Source: Oreohelix idahoensis (Eukaryota; Mollusca; Gastropoda; Stylommatophora; Oreohelicidae). From it: DNA of 64,000 bases. Every line of letters begins with the position of its first letter. The first letter of the stretch is position 1. Shown here piece by piece: positions 1 to 11,329 of the stretch. A program made the translations under genes and the position numbers. The stretch lies in assembly GCA_024509875.1 (NCBI GenBank), contig JAMPIV010012282.1, forward strand, positions 1 to 64,000, given 5' to 3'. Below the pieces are notes generated by a model that was not told the DNA's origin, made no database searches, and saw only the letters and a program-made list of their open reading frames with translations.

Positions 1-218
1 ACTTCTGTCTTCGACGCTTTGGGTTGTTCATCGGTCGTGTCACTGGCCGCGTGGTTCGGCTTCTGAGAGGGACCGGCCCCGACGCTAGTAGTTGGAGTAA
101 TCGTGCTCCCCTGCTGACTGTCTTTGTTCTGTGAAGGTACTTGTTTGATGCTGCTGACAAGTGTTTGAGGGCTTCTATAGACCTTCCTCTTTTTCGCTTG
201 TGGCTTGGTACGACCCAT
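1..218 (-). CDS. Unrecognised lysine-rich protein, N-terminal part (runs off window)
   Basis: On the minus strand an ATG at 216-218 opens a frame without stops for 72 codons to the window edge. The start reads MGRTKPQAKKRKV, with a basic KKRK cluster that resembles a nuclear localisation signal. The rest is rich in Ser, Thr, Gln and Pro and looks disordered. The first residues recall histone H3 (MARTKQT), but the similarity ends at once, so this is not H3. A TATA box and a CCAAT box lie at sensible distances upstream, which supports a genuine transcription unit starting here. It could be a host gene or the first ORF of a retroelement; a stem-loop in its leader resembles ones in retroelements elsewhere in the window. 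Function is unknown. Confidence 0.45.
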   Translation of the reverse strand, partial: MGRTKPQAKKRKVYRSPQTLVSSIKQVPSQNKDSQQGSTITPTTSVGAGPSQKPNHAASDTTDEQPKASKTE

Positions 219-243
219 TTTAGTGAATTCCGACGGCTGTGTT

Positions 244-259
244 CGCCCTGAAAAGGACG
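244..259 (-). other. Histone-type stem-loop in the leader of the left-edge ORF
   Basis: The minus strand reads CGTCCTTTTCAGGGCG: a 6-bp stem (one G-T wobble) with a TTTC loop. It lies between the TATA box and the ATG. The same geometry appears at 28955, 28971, 40599 and 47845. A role is not known; here it sits 5' of the coding frame rather than 3'. Confidence 0.35.
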
Positions 260-322
260 CTCGTTTTAGTATAGTGCTGTCTTCCCGTGAAGGAGTGTTG
301 AAACTCCCCTAAGTCCCAGTTC

Positions 323-348
323 TATATATAGCGCCGTGTCCGCCCAAT
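323..348 (-). promoter_or_regulatory. TATA box and CCAAT box upstream of the left-edge ORF
   Basis: TATATATA lies at 323-330, about 105 bases before the minus-strand ATG at 218. CCAAT is read on the plus strand at 344-348 (ATTGG in the sense direction), about 14 bases further upstream. The order CCAAT, TATA, leader, ATG matches a typical RNA polymerase II promoter. The assignment rests on motif and position only. Confidence 0.4.
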
Positions 349-2960
349 CGGAAGCACGGTCCAAATGTGTGTTTAAGAATCAAAACCTAAACGTTTTTCA
401 GCTTGCCAGTATAATGTGACTAAGTTTAAATATTCTATATCTAACTTATTACTGGGCCGATTTTAATTATTTAAAGCTCTAATAAAACTATGAATTGATC
501 TCTATCGTTCTGGCTATTAATATTTTAGTTAGCCCAGTGCGTTTAGATCTGTGCATACTTTAACTAACTAAATTGGGGATTATCCTGAAGTAAAATTATC
601 ATTAAAACTGATTTTTCTCTTTAAATAAATTACTATTATGAGGCCGTCTTTGTACCTACTTATTAAGTAATATCCCAGATGTTATAATAGTTATGTATTT
701 CCCTGTATATATCGTTATTCTTTAAGAAATAAAATAACTCCTTCCTATAAATTACACAGAATAGGCCCTTTCTGTCAAACATAAAAAGGTTTCTTTATAC
801 ATACTAGAAAAGGAGCGTCCTGATTGGCTATTCTATCGGTCCATTTATCCTATAGTGAGCGCGGTAAATATGACCGTGTTGTTAGACAGATTCAAAATAC
901 GACATTTATTTCGTAATAAGTCACTAGCACGCGAATATATTAGGATTTTTTTCTTTAGCTTCATGTACCGTGACAACGTTAAAAATGTTACTTTTTAAAA
1001 CTGCAAACCGACAATAAATGCAGCCACTATAACCAGCGTGGTCTTCAAGTCTTTAATAATAAGTCACAAGTGGAGTCTCAAGTCCCTAAATACAAGTCTC
1101 AAGTCGAGTCCCAAGCCAGTAACAATAGTTTAGAAGTCGAGTCTATTTTTTTAAAAATATGTATAAAAGACAGTGTTTATAATCACAGTCGTTTTTATTC
1201 GAACAATTGGACCAATCACTATAGATAATAATGAAAAATAATAATCTGTCTTTTTTTTTTTTTAGTATTTTATTCACTGACTGCTTTTATTATATCAGTT
1301 TAAATAAAACCGGTTTTTGGGTTCTATGTAAACGTGCGTTATGAAGGAAGGCGGCCATGTTGGTGCGTCAAAAAGTCCGAGTCGAGTCGCTAATTTAAAA
1401 AAAAAAAACGAGCAGAGTCGTTGTGGTGACTTTATGTCCCACTCGAGTTCGAGTCGATGAATTCGAGTCGACAACACTGACTATAAATTTGAGGGCCAGT
1501 AGTTTCGTAATAAACAATCGTTTTAAATTATCGTCATCATTAACAATGTTGTCACGTAGACAGTGACTTAATTTATTTTTCCATCTCGTCTCAATGTTAT
1601 TACTCTTTAATGTTCTGTTTTCCTAGACATTTTGTTTGCTACCTGTGTGGCCCAATTGTTTTCTCCTTCTCAAACCCCACCCGAGGTTGTTTACGTTCGA
1701 GCCTGCAGCGGTCAGCGAACGATAATGTTACGTCAGCACTCCTGGCCTGATCAGAAGAACGTCTGTTACGCTTAAGTGTTAGAACGAGCCAAAGACGGTT
1801 TCTGTGAAAGAAACGGTTCGTTAGCGTCGGGTACCCTCTGTGGTCCGAACAGGGGAATTTCTCTGGTCGCTTTAAAACGTTTGATCACAAGCGGCTAGTA
1901 CCCTTTGAGGCCTGGGTAACGAGTTTGATCTGTTTCAGGGGGAGATAACAATCGCGGTCCGTTTGTGGGTTGTTTGCCCTTAGATGAGCAAAGAGCACAT
2001 AATATTATGATTGTCTCTCTGGGGGAATTTTCGCAAAGTTGTTGCTTCTGAAACCTTTGTCTTACCCGGTATTACGCATTACGCCGATACATCTGTAGAA
2101 TCAGGCTATGCAGGTGTCCCGGGTAGAATGGTTTGTAAGCTATAAGATTTGAAATTTTACTACGTCAAACACACTCGTGAAGATATTCCTGGCCCGAGAT
2201 GGACCATCATGAGAATTAGGCAGACTTTAACAGAACTAAAATGTTAAGGCCTTTCTCTAGTCATTTTCGGGGTGAGTTAACCTATCTTATAATATGATAT
2301 ATTCATGTTACAGAGTTTTATATTTATATCTGATAGGGAGGTGACTTCATCTAGTAATTTAATTCAGTGATAGTGTTGTGCCGTATTCAGCCTTAATTAA
2401 GTGGTGTTTAAGCTGTTTTTGGTTTATCATGGGTTAAATGTTAAACTTATAATAACACTCACTAGGCGTAGAATAAGTCCACAGATGCTTATCATGGGTT
2501 AAGAATAGGCATTAACTGTCATTTCTGTAAGATAACGTCAGAGGTGGATTATTCACTTAAACACTGAATTATAGGAGATAGTCGCTTATTCCTTGTGGAT
2601 AGATATTTTTAGTGGCTGGGGAGAATCATTTTAAGCTTACTTGTGTAGCTAGACTCTAGCCATAACTTTCACAAGAGCAGCCACCAGCCATAGGAAACAT
2701 TTTACCTTATGACTCAGTCACAACTGTATTATAGCAAGAACATTGCATTTTCTTTGTACTCATTTTGTGGAATATTAATATATTTCCCCAAAGGGACATA
2801 CGATTTATTTGTGTAATGTCACATGCTGTAATCTGCTTATGTAAATTCATTTAATGTTGTAAGATGAATAACATAACCATTCAGCTGTATGTTTATTTTG
2901 GAGAAGAGGAGTAGATTTTGCTGTTAGAACATGTTACGGACAGGTACATGGATGTACAAT
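349..2960. other. AT-rich intergenic stretch, no gene seen
   Basis: No coding frame, RNA gene or bounded element was recognised. Between about 1040 and 1470 the motifs AAGTC and GAGTC recur many times, probably a decayed tandem repeat interrupted by T-rich and A-rich runs. Confidence 0.4.
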
Positions 2961-3599
2961 AGATATTAAGCCTATGCGGGCGCGTGTTGATAATTGATAT
3001 TTTTAAGGAACAGGAGACATGGTTAAAGACAGCCCTAAACTATCATAGCCATAACTACAATAAATTTAATCCCATAGTGGAGCGAAACTTTCTGTATAAA
3101 GTTAGTGTGATTTATTATTTGCTTGATGTAAAAGGGTGTCTCTTTTTGGTCTCAGTTTCAGGGGATACCGAATTGCTAGTCTAGTTTCCAGTCAGACGAA
3201 GAATGTCACCGTCTCTTCGTTCTAGAGGGATTCTGAGAATATCTAGCCCCACGAGTGTCACCTCAGTACCTGAAACAACAACCCTTTGTCAACGCCATTT
3301 CCCTCTCACGGGAGTTCAGCTCACGCATTGTGAAATGAGCCAACGCAACAATCTGAAATCGTCTATTGCAGTAGTAGTTCCCTACTCGCCTATTGGATTA
3401 CCAGTCAGAGCATTGCGGCTTCCAGAGTGTCATAACCGCCCAGCATGTCTATAGCAGAATTCAATTCACCAGTCGTTGTGTGCCTAAACGGGGCACTCAG
3501 CCAAACCACAGTCAAGCCAGCCAAAAACCGGATTTCATGCCAATTCTAGCGCCGGATAAGAGCGCCTTGGGATCAGTTGTCCTGAAGTGACCTAGTCCT

Positions 3600-4195
3600 A
3601 TTGTTGATCTCTGGATTATGTAGAACCTCGCCCCAGGAGCGGCCAGCCAAAAGATAGACAGAGTTCCAGCCCCACTCACGCGATAAGGGGAGTCACCAAC
3701 GATGGCGCCTATACAGTGATTTTATTCAGGTTAATTCCATCACCGATGGAGGATATATACGAAAAAACCACTTACTGGAGCTATTCCATTGGTCCCCGAA
3801 AGCGGACAGGCTGTCGCTAAGTTCATTCAGTTGGTCAGCAGGAGATAAACAGCGTCCCCCAGCCCACCTCGCGCCAGTAGGGGGGAGTCACCAATGATAG
3901 TACCAACAAGGACAGTTTTGTAGGCTTAGTCCCTCACGAAGGATCTACATATAAGACACTGTCTGGACTATTTCATCTGGTCCCCGAAAGCGGAAGGACT
4001 GACACGCAGTTTATTCATTTTGGTAAACAGGAGGTAAATAGAGTCTTCCAGCCCAACTCGCGCCAGTAGGGGAGAGTCACCAACGTTTAGTACCAACAAG
4101 GACAGTTTTGTAGGCTTAGTCCCTCACGAAGGATCTACATATAAGACACTGTCTGGACTATTTCAGCTGGTCCCCGAAAACAGAAGGACTGCCTC
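3600..4195. repeat. Tandem repeat of ~190 bp, three diverged units
   Basis: The phrase GAGTCACCAA recurs at about 3688, 3885 and 4074, and 'ctggtccccgaaa' follows at a fixed distance in each unit. The last two units are nearly identical over ~120 bp (tagtaccaacaaggacag through gactatttca); the first is much more diverged. The ORFs at 2984-3590 upstream show no recognisable protein. Confidence 0.7.
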
Positions 4196-4724
4196 TCGAT
4201 TATTTATCTCTCTGTGTTCTACAGGTTCATGTCGGTGGTCTGTGTGTGTGTTTGTTGGTGTGTTTTGCGTATTTGATGACTATTGATGATTATTGAGATT
4301 GCTGATGATTTTTTGATGTCATTTATGATGGTATGATGAGATGCATTATTTTCATGCTTGTCTTCATTTAATAAAGTTTACTCATTTATTAACGCACTGT
4401 TCCCGACCCTTTCATCCATAATTAACTTGGTTTAGCTCTTTATTAGAATCTCTATGTATGATAAGAGAAAAGAGTGAGAGCAGGAGATGCTTAGACAGTA
4501 AAAGTGAGTTGAGGCCTGGAGAGAGAGATCATTTGAATAAATCTTCTTCCAGGTTGTCTCAAGTCCATCTCCTATTTACACCTTATCTAAAGTGTAATCT
4601 ATAACTCTGTCAGTCCACTATCCCTTGTCGATTTCACTATTAATGTCCAACTCGACAAATACTCTACACTTTACTCAACCACGACAAATGTGAACATCAA
4701 CTATCTTTGCTCTGTTGGGTGTCT

Positions 4725-4985
4725 ATAAAGGTAAAGGCTGTCCCATAGCAAGTACTGACGTAGGGAGGTGAAGTGTTAGACACTTCGCTATACGAGGTCC
4801 AGCTTCGAGAGATGGGCTGACCAGTTCCCTTCCTCGACGCCTTTACCATCCCTAACTCAAGAGCAGAGTAACATACCCATTATCAGCTGAGTAGACCGGA
4901 ACGGTTTCGCCGCCGTGTTTCGAACCTTTGCCGCGAGAGGTTAGCCCTGTAACCACTCTGACAACCGAACACTGGGTGACTATAA
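4725..4985 (-). mobile_element. tRNA-derived SINE, family c (minus)
   Basis: Same family as 20535-20785. On the minus strand a tRNA-like head has a B-box-like GGTTCGAAAC near 4917-4926. It is followed by the shared body containing 'ctgatgggtatgttactctg' and 'gcgtcgaggaagggaactgg'-type sequence. Bounds are approximate because no TSD was found. Confidence 0.6.
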
Positions 4986-5069
4986 TAATATTTAATTGTT
5001 TTGAGATCTTCTTGAAAACAAATATCATGTTCCGGAAATTTAGTAATGACTATTATTTCGTAGTTCTCG

Positions 5070-5260
5070 TGGGTCTCTGCTGGGACAACAAAAACAACAA
5101 CAAAAGTAAGAAGTATTGCTCCCTCGCGCATGTCGTACACGGCGGCTAATATGAGGTTGTGCATGAAGCTAGCGGCCTCATCGCGAAAAGTAGAAGTTGC
5201 TACAGAACCTACTGTTGCAATAACATGTGAATGTTTAAGTTGAAAAAAAAAAAACCAACA
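5070..5260 (+). repeat. Dispersed repeat resembling LINE 5' leader
   Basis: The phrases 'ggtctctgctgggacaa', 'catgtcgtacacggcggct' and 'gaggttgtgcatgaagct' recur in variant form at 29540-29720, 32580-32790 and 62200-62440. They also match the reverse complement of the region before the endonuclease in RTE-2 (46540-46640). The best reading is scattered LINE 5' untranslated sequence. Confidence 0.45.
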
Positions 5261-5559
5261 CAAATAGTAATACGTCTTACAAGGAGAAGGACAAGAAAAA
5301 CCTACGTTGCGGCCACAAGGCCTTCGTCAGGGACAGACAAACAAGAGACAGGAGGGAAAGAAAATGAGAATTAAGTAGAGAACATGAAACTATAAAAATA
5401 AGAGAAAAAAAAACTCCCTTAATATTAAGTCCAGTCACATGTGAAGCAAGATGGCTGCCACTAAACCGGAAAGAGGAAGTTGATAGTACATTAAAAATAA
5501 GAAATAATGAAAACAAGGACTGGAAAAGAGTGAGAAAAAAGAAAAAAGTAATCAATAAA

Positions 5560-5860
5560 TAATAAATAAAATAAAAAAATAAATAAAATAAAATATAAAT
5601 AAAAAAATAATAATAATTAATAAATTTAAAACAAATAAATAAATAAATAAATAAAAAATAAATAAATAAATAAATAAATAAAATAAAAAATAATAAAGGA
5701 AAAAATAATTTTAAAAAAAAAACTTTTTTTAATCAAATAAAATAAATAAACAAATTTAATTAAAAAAAGTGTAATAATAATAAGTAAATAAATAAATAAA
5801 TAAAATTATTAAATTAAAAAAATGGTAATTAAAAAAAAAAAAAAAAAAAAAAAAAAGGTG
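5560..5860. repeat. A-rich low-complexity tract (AAATA)n with poly-A
   Basis: About 300 bp composed almost only of AAATA-type units, ending in a run of more than 20 A. It may be an expanded retroposon tail; no attached element was identified. Confidence 0.8.
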
Positions 5861-6509
5861 ATCGCATCAAAGTAGAAAGTCATAATACAACTGGGACTCG
5901 ATAGAGAAAGGCGTCTCAGACAAAAGAATGTTGGGTATTCAAACCGTGTGGTTTGAGGCAACCCATAAGATGGATGAGGCGTTGTGAATGTTTAAGTGAA
6001 GATTTCCTGCGAGGGGACCAGATGTAGTAGTAACTCCATGGTGCATGTGGAACAAAAAGGCAAATGTTGATGATGATTATTTTGTACGAGATTCTTTGTC
6101 GCCCTTTCTTGCTTAAATGGCCAGCCGATGCGAAGGACGGTGAACTGGACGCCGCCATATTGTGACTCCGAGTGGTGTATTTTGCGTGTGATGCGGCGTG
6201 TTTGCACATAGCATAAATTTCGTGAGCATGATTTATTATGGAATTAGAAATTTTAGGCATTATTTATGATACCTCGTAATTGTAACCTGTAAGATGTTGA
6301 AATTGATATGTTTTGTTCATTTTAGTTGAAATTTGTTAGTTTAATAGTCGGTGTTTTAAACTGTGTCAAAGTGATAACGCTCACGTGTACGCGCGAATAA
6401 CGATCGGGCAAAATGGCTGACATTGTTCCACTATTCTTCCCCTTTACCAAATGGCCTCCTCAGAGACTTAACAGAACCACTTAGGGGTTTTATTGTCTAT
6501 AACTTTAAC

Positions 6510-6620
6510 AATTTTTTTTTTTTTTTTTTTGGGTGTCTTTTTGTAAAAGGTACAACGAATTAAAACAAGCAAATATTATTTTTATTTATTTATTTATTTT
6601 ATTTTATTTTTTTAAAGAAA
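6510..6620. repeat. T-rich low-complexity tract with (TTTA)n
   Basis: A run of T at 6510-6530 and TTTA units at 6580-6616. No element was recognised with it. Confidence 0.7.
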
Positions 6621-6734
6621 TACAAATGGACTACATTCTTCGATGAAATATGCAACTCTGTTGTTGTACTGATGAGGGCGATTAGTGGGTCTGTAACGCT
6701 GGCATTCAAGCCATTTTGGCTATTGGTTATATCG

Positions 6735-7104
6735 CCCTATCTGTTTTACTGCAGCACTTAGTCCCTCTGTAACCGTGTGCTGAAGACACTGTCTTACTGC
6801 GGTATCTATTCCTGCTATAACTGCGTGCTGTAGACACTGTCTTACTGCGGTATCTATTCCTGCTATAACTGCGTGCTGAAGGCACTGTCTTACTGCGGTA
6901 TCTAACCCGCTATAACTGCGTGCCGAAGATACTCGGTTACTGCAGTACTTCGTCTCTCTATAACAGTCTGCTACATACACCGTTTTATTGTGGTACATAG
7001 TCTCTCGATAAATCTGCTACAGACACTGTCTTACTGTAGTACCAAGTGCTTCTATATCTTTTCACTATATAGTAGTCTGCTACAGACACTGTCTAACTGT
7101 AGTA
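6735..7104. repeat. 48-bp minisatellite, left part
   Basis: Units such as 'gacactgtcttactgcggta' start at 6785 and 6833 and continue with drift to 7104. The period is 48 bp, so any frame reads as 16-residue repeats without coding meaning. The array resumes at 8144 after an inserted 1-kb element, so it is older than that insertion. Confidence 0.8.
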
Positions 7105-8143
7105 ACATAAATAACACATAAGGAAGGGAAACCCGAGGCCTGTAAACAGTAAATTAATATTAGTAAATTAATATTAGACAAACATAAAGGTATGTTTTCA
7201 GGCACTCGTAAGAAATAAAGAAGTAGAACACTTGGACAACAAAAAAACAACAGACGTGAGTGGCTTACCCAGGGTTCGAACCCCGTACCTTCCGTACGAC
7301 AACTCCGCCTAGCTATCAAGCGAATCACACTGACCCCACGGCCAGCTAGGCATCCCCAAAAAAAGATGCTTTACTGGCTATTTATCAGTAAGAAACACAA
7401 GATAACACCGGAAGTATACAGCCCCTTAATGACGCAATCACTTCTGTTGTTCTCCTATTAACAGTATGTGTCAGTCCAAACAAGACAAAGACCTTGATAC
7501 TGATTCGCTTGATAGCTAGGCGGAGTTGTCGTACGGAAAGTACGGGGTTCGAACCCTGGGTAAGCCACTCACGTCTGTTGTTTTTCTGTTGTCCAAGTGT
7601 TCTACTTCTTTATTTCTTACGAGTGCCTGAAAACATACCTTTATGTTTGTCTAATATTAATTTACTAATATTAATTTACTGTTTACAGGCCTCGGGTTTC
7701 CCTTCCTTATGTGTTATTTATGTTCATACAATACCAGAAACCTACCCACTGTTCTATACTATTGTCCTTTAGTCTTCTACTATTTACTGGACCCAGTATC
7801 AAGGTCTTTGTCTTGTTTGGACTGACACATACTGTTAATAGGAGAACAACAGAAGTGATTGCGTCATTAAGGGGCTGTATACTTCCGGTGTTATCTTGTG
7901 TTTCTTACTGATAAATAGCCAGTAAAGCATCTTTTTTTGGGGATGCCTAGCTGGCCGTGGGGTCAGTGTGATTCGCTTGATAGCTAGGCGGAGTTGTCGT
8001 ACGGAAGGTACGGGGTTCGAACCCTGGGTAAGCCACTCACGTCTGTTGTTTTTCTGTTGTCCAAGTGTTCTACTTCTTTATTTCTTACGAGTGCCTGAAA
8101 ACATACCTTTATGTTTGTCTAATATTAATTTACTAATATTAAT
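7105..8143. mobile_element. Foldback complex of three tRNA-SINE (family a) copies with TSD
   Basis: The insertion is flanked by CTAACTGTAGTA at 7093-7104 and 8144-8155. Inside, a SINE unit with its upstream flank runs in reverse at 7105-7501. A second partial unit runs forward at 7498-7722. A linker follows at 7723-7790. A third unit with the same upstream flank runs forward at 7790-8143. The outer arms are inverted repeats of about 350 bp. Each unit has a B-box GGTTCGAACCC (in the third at 8014-8024) and a tail of (ATTAATTTACTA)-type repeats. The third unit proper is about 7930-8143. Confidence 0.75.
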
Positions 8144-8265
8144 CTAACTGTAGTACCAAGTCCTTCTATATCTAGTCCCTATATAGTAGTCTGCTACAGA
8201 CACCGTCTTACTGCTGTATCTAGTCACGCTATAGCAATGTCCTACAGATACTGAATTCATGGGGC
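8144..8265. repeat. 48-bp minisatellite, right part
   Basis: Continuation of the array at 6735-7104 ('gctacagacaccgtcttact' and similar). It begins with the duplicated target site of the inserted SINE complex. Confidence 0.7.
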
Positions 8266-9795
8266 ACAGTTTGAGAAACCAAGTTCAAGAACACCTTGTG
8301 CAGTACAGACAGGTGAAGTAGAAGGGAAAGAACAACCAAAAGCTACGACGCTCCTTGCAGCAGATTAGAACAAGGATGTCTCCACGTGGAAGGTTGCCGG
8401 TAGTGAACTTCCAAAATGTCTGTTGTTTGTTTAGATGGTAGATTCTTATTTTCTCCCAAACGTCCCTTATAGCAAACTTTGATGGCCTATTTCATGTCAA
8501 ACTCTTAATGTTTCCGTCTGTCGTGCTTGAGTAAGAAAATTCTGGCACTAGTTAGTTTCGGACCGCCCCTATCTCATTTTTTATTTTTGTCTCCACCAAT
8601 TTTCTCTATAATTGCTCCGAAAAGCGTAATTCTTGGATTTAGTATGTCACTCTTAAGTTGGGCAGGCTAACGTCCCTCCCTTCCGCGCGGGTGAGCGAGG
8701 AAGAATCTTTTATCTTTTCACGTCTTCTTTAATGCTGGTCGGCTCATCTTTTAAGGCGTCCCTGGAATCTTTTGTAGCTGATTACGGAAAAATTCCTGGA
8801 GCCCTTTGACACCGAGCTAGGTCTCTGCGTGCTCTTTCTTGAAGATGGCGGCATAGTTTCCCGAGTCTTTGACACAGGACGAGAGCCGAACACATAGGAG
8901 AACAACGTTGTCTTTCATGTGGCCGACTGTAGCCAGAAAACGCGAACCAAGGTCGTTCGAACGAATGCCAGAATGCCATCCCAGCTTACGTCACTGTTTT
9001 CATCCAGGAAACACGGGAGACAACTTTCCCGTGGTCCTTACGTTGATATTGCGTCACTTTATGCACGCGCCCTTGTCACAAAATGGATTGGGGCGACCCC
9101 TTCTTCTTCCTAATCTCTGTTTCACTACTGCAGGAATCGGTACATTTGTGGTACGGGTTTTATTGAGTGCTTTCAATTGTCGCACTTTTTTCTTTCTTTC
9201 TCTGCTAAGTAGCAGATATTTTGTATCTACATTCTTTCGCTACTTTCAGTGTATTTTATCTTGTCTGTTTATCTGACACTCCTTGTGGATGATAATACTA
9301 AACATTTGCAGGAGCGGCTGAGAGAACATTAACCAAGTTGGTTAACCGCAGGCGCGGCCGATATCAGTACACAGATTAACACGTACATCGCCCACAAAAT
9401 CTGCTTAATCACTGATTAGGCACGGGTGCGTCTCTGCCAAGGTTGTAAAGAGACGGATTTTGTGTGTGCTCAAGCAACAGATAAGACATTACTTTAGTGA
9501 AAGTAATAAGTGTTACATCTTACACACATTGTCGTGTGAGGTTACCGATATGTCTGTAAGTTCGCCTGCCCGGTAATCGGATGTTTACAGCCCATTTTCA
9601 GAAACGTAATGTTTGAAATGTTGCACTAGACGGGTCATGCACAATATTCAAATCAGATTGGCTGATCATTTGAGCCCCATAACAAACAGGGTGAGGTAAG
9701 ACAGTGAATATAACCTTTCACATTTCAGTGTTTTTTTTTTTTCACTGTGAGATTCACGCTTGCCAAAGACACCAGACGTGCCAGTTAGAATTCAG
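8266..9795. other. Intergenic stretch, no gene recognised
   Basis: Short open frames at 8782-9276 on both strands carry no recognisable domain. Nothing else could be supported. Confidence 0.3.
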
Positions 9796-10033
9796 AATTT
9801 CCATTTATCAGACCGGACACCTTTTATTGGAGTATTCATCAGGACTTACAATTCAGCCCAGGAAATCTCTATAATTTTAATAAGGAAAGCCGCTGTCTGA
9901 GGAAACTGAAGGAAACATACGGAGTCAGACAGGGAATTAAAGATCAAATTAACGACCCCAAGTACACGTGTAATAAGGCAACTGTCAGTGCCTTTTATTC
10001 ATCTGAGCAAAAAGTCTGTGATCCAGGATTGGC
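9796..10033 (+). CDS. Possible isolated exon, function unknown
   Basis: After the acceptor-like ATTCAG at 9790-9795 a frame is open for 78 codons and ends at a strong donor, GGC|GTAAGTT (10031-10037). The predicted peptide includes FYWSIHQDLQF, two Cys-containing stretches (ESRCLRKL, KYTCNKATV) and ends KVCDPGL. In-frame stops lie just outside both splice points. Entry phase 1 and exit phase 2 are implied. The acceptor has a poor pyrimidine tract, and no partner exon was found because a LINE follows at 10360. No family was recognised. It may be a chance frame. Confidence 0.25.
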
Positions 10034-10362
10034 GTAAGTTGTGATTTTACATTCTATATTTTATTTCTAACATGTGATCTAACATATATAGGTATATTAC
10101 CATGTGAATTTTAATTTGTGAAAATCGCTAGTGGATGTCCCACTCATTTGAGGCTAGCAACCTCAGCGTATAGAATGATGATTCATGAACCACCACTGCA
10201 CGGGCTGGTGATTGCTTTATTGCAAGTTTCGCAAAGAGAACTAAAAGCATAAAGTAGTCCCAGGTTCCATATGGAGCAGGGAGAAAAAGATGAAAGAAAT
10301 GATATACGTTCTAAGTATAAAACTTACAGTTTCAATTAAGTGTAAATGTCGATGTTAACGAA

Positions 10363-10770
10363 ATGGAAACTGTACCCAGGTACGATCTCATTATAGTAAT
10401 GGGAGACCTAAATGCGAAAGTTGGAACACATAATAATTATAACGAAAGAGTAATGGGGAAATGCGGCAGTGGAACAGTAAATGAGAATGGGGACAAATTA
10501 ATAAGCTTCTGCAGTATTAACAACCTGGTCATTGGAGGAACACTTTTTCAACACAAAGAAGTGCACAAGTTAACATGGGAATCACCAAACGGACGAGACA
10601 AAAACCAGATAGATCACATAATGATCAATGGCAGATGGAGACATGCACTACAAGACGTGAAAGTAAGAAGAGGCGCAGATGTGGGAAGTGATCATTACCT
10701 AGTAGTAGCAAGACTGAAGGTGAAACTCAGAGCTGCTGGACCAGTTGCAGTCAAACAGAAAAAGATATAA
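10363..10770 (+). pseudogene. RTE-1 endonuclease domain, C-terminal part (copy A)
   Basis: The frame holds the apurinic-type endonuclease motifs VMGDLNAKVG, NQIDHIMING and GSDHYLVVA. These carry the Asp/Asn, Asp-His and Ser-Asp-His residues expected of the EXO_EP_phos family. The N-terminal EN motifs are missing because the insertion is 5'-truncated. A frameshift near 10760 moves the linker to another frame (10745-11059). Confidence 0.85.
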
Positions 10771-11329
10771 CATCATGAAACTTAAGGACCCCATCACCAG
10801 AAAAGCGTTCGTGGTCGACGTAAAGAGACGATATCTGATTACCAAAAGCCAGGAAAGAACAGAAACCGACGATGTCGACCAGAAATTCAACACCATCTCA
10901 ACAATAAACAAAGAAAGCAGCAAGTCATGCTTGGGATTCCAGGAAAGAAAGAGCCCAGACCGGATAACACCAGAAACGCTAAACACCATAGCGAAGAGAA
11001 AGGAAATGAAAAGAAAGAAAACAGAAGCTAAGTCCTCCCAGGTTAAAGGCAATATATAGCGAACAGTACAAGGAAGTAAAACGTCAAACCCGTGCTGACA
11101 AAAGGACATTTCTGGATGACCTTGCAAGACAGGCAGAAGAGGCAGCACTGAGAAACGAACAAAGCACAGTTTATAAAATAACTAAAGCTATCAGTGGAAA
11201 ACGAGGTGCAAACAACATAACGTTAGTAAGAGACAAGCAAGGAAATCTCATCACCACAGCACAGGGGCAGGAAACAAGATGGGCAGAGCACTTCAGAGAA
11301 ACACCGAATAAGGAACCACCAGAGACTCA

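Noticed and set aside
1..218. Histone H3 gene (MxRTK start plus a histone-type stem-loop nearby)
   Set aside because: Similarity ends after five residues, and the stem-loop is 5' of the start rather than 3' of the stop.
5277..5555. Phe/Leu-rich minus-strand ORF as a membrane protein
   Set aside because: It comes from A-rich low-complexity DNA, has no homologue pattern, and the base bias fully explains it.
7900..8030. tRNA gene with A and B boxes (also 20718-20772 and 32085-32139)
   Set aside because: The heads are followed by SINE bodies and tails, are present in several copies, and do not fold as a complete cloverleaf. They are SINE promoters.
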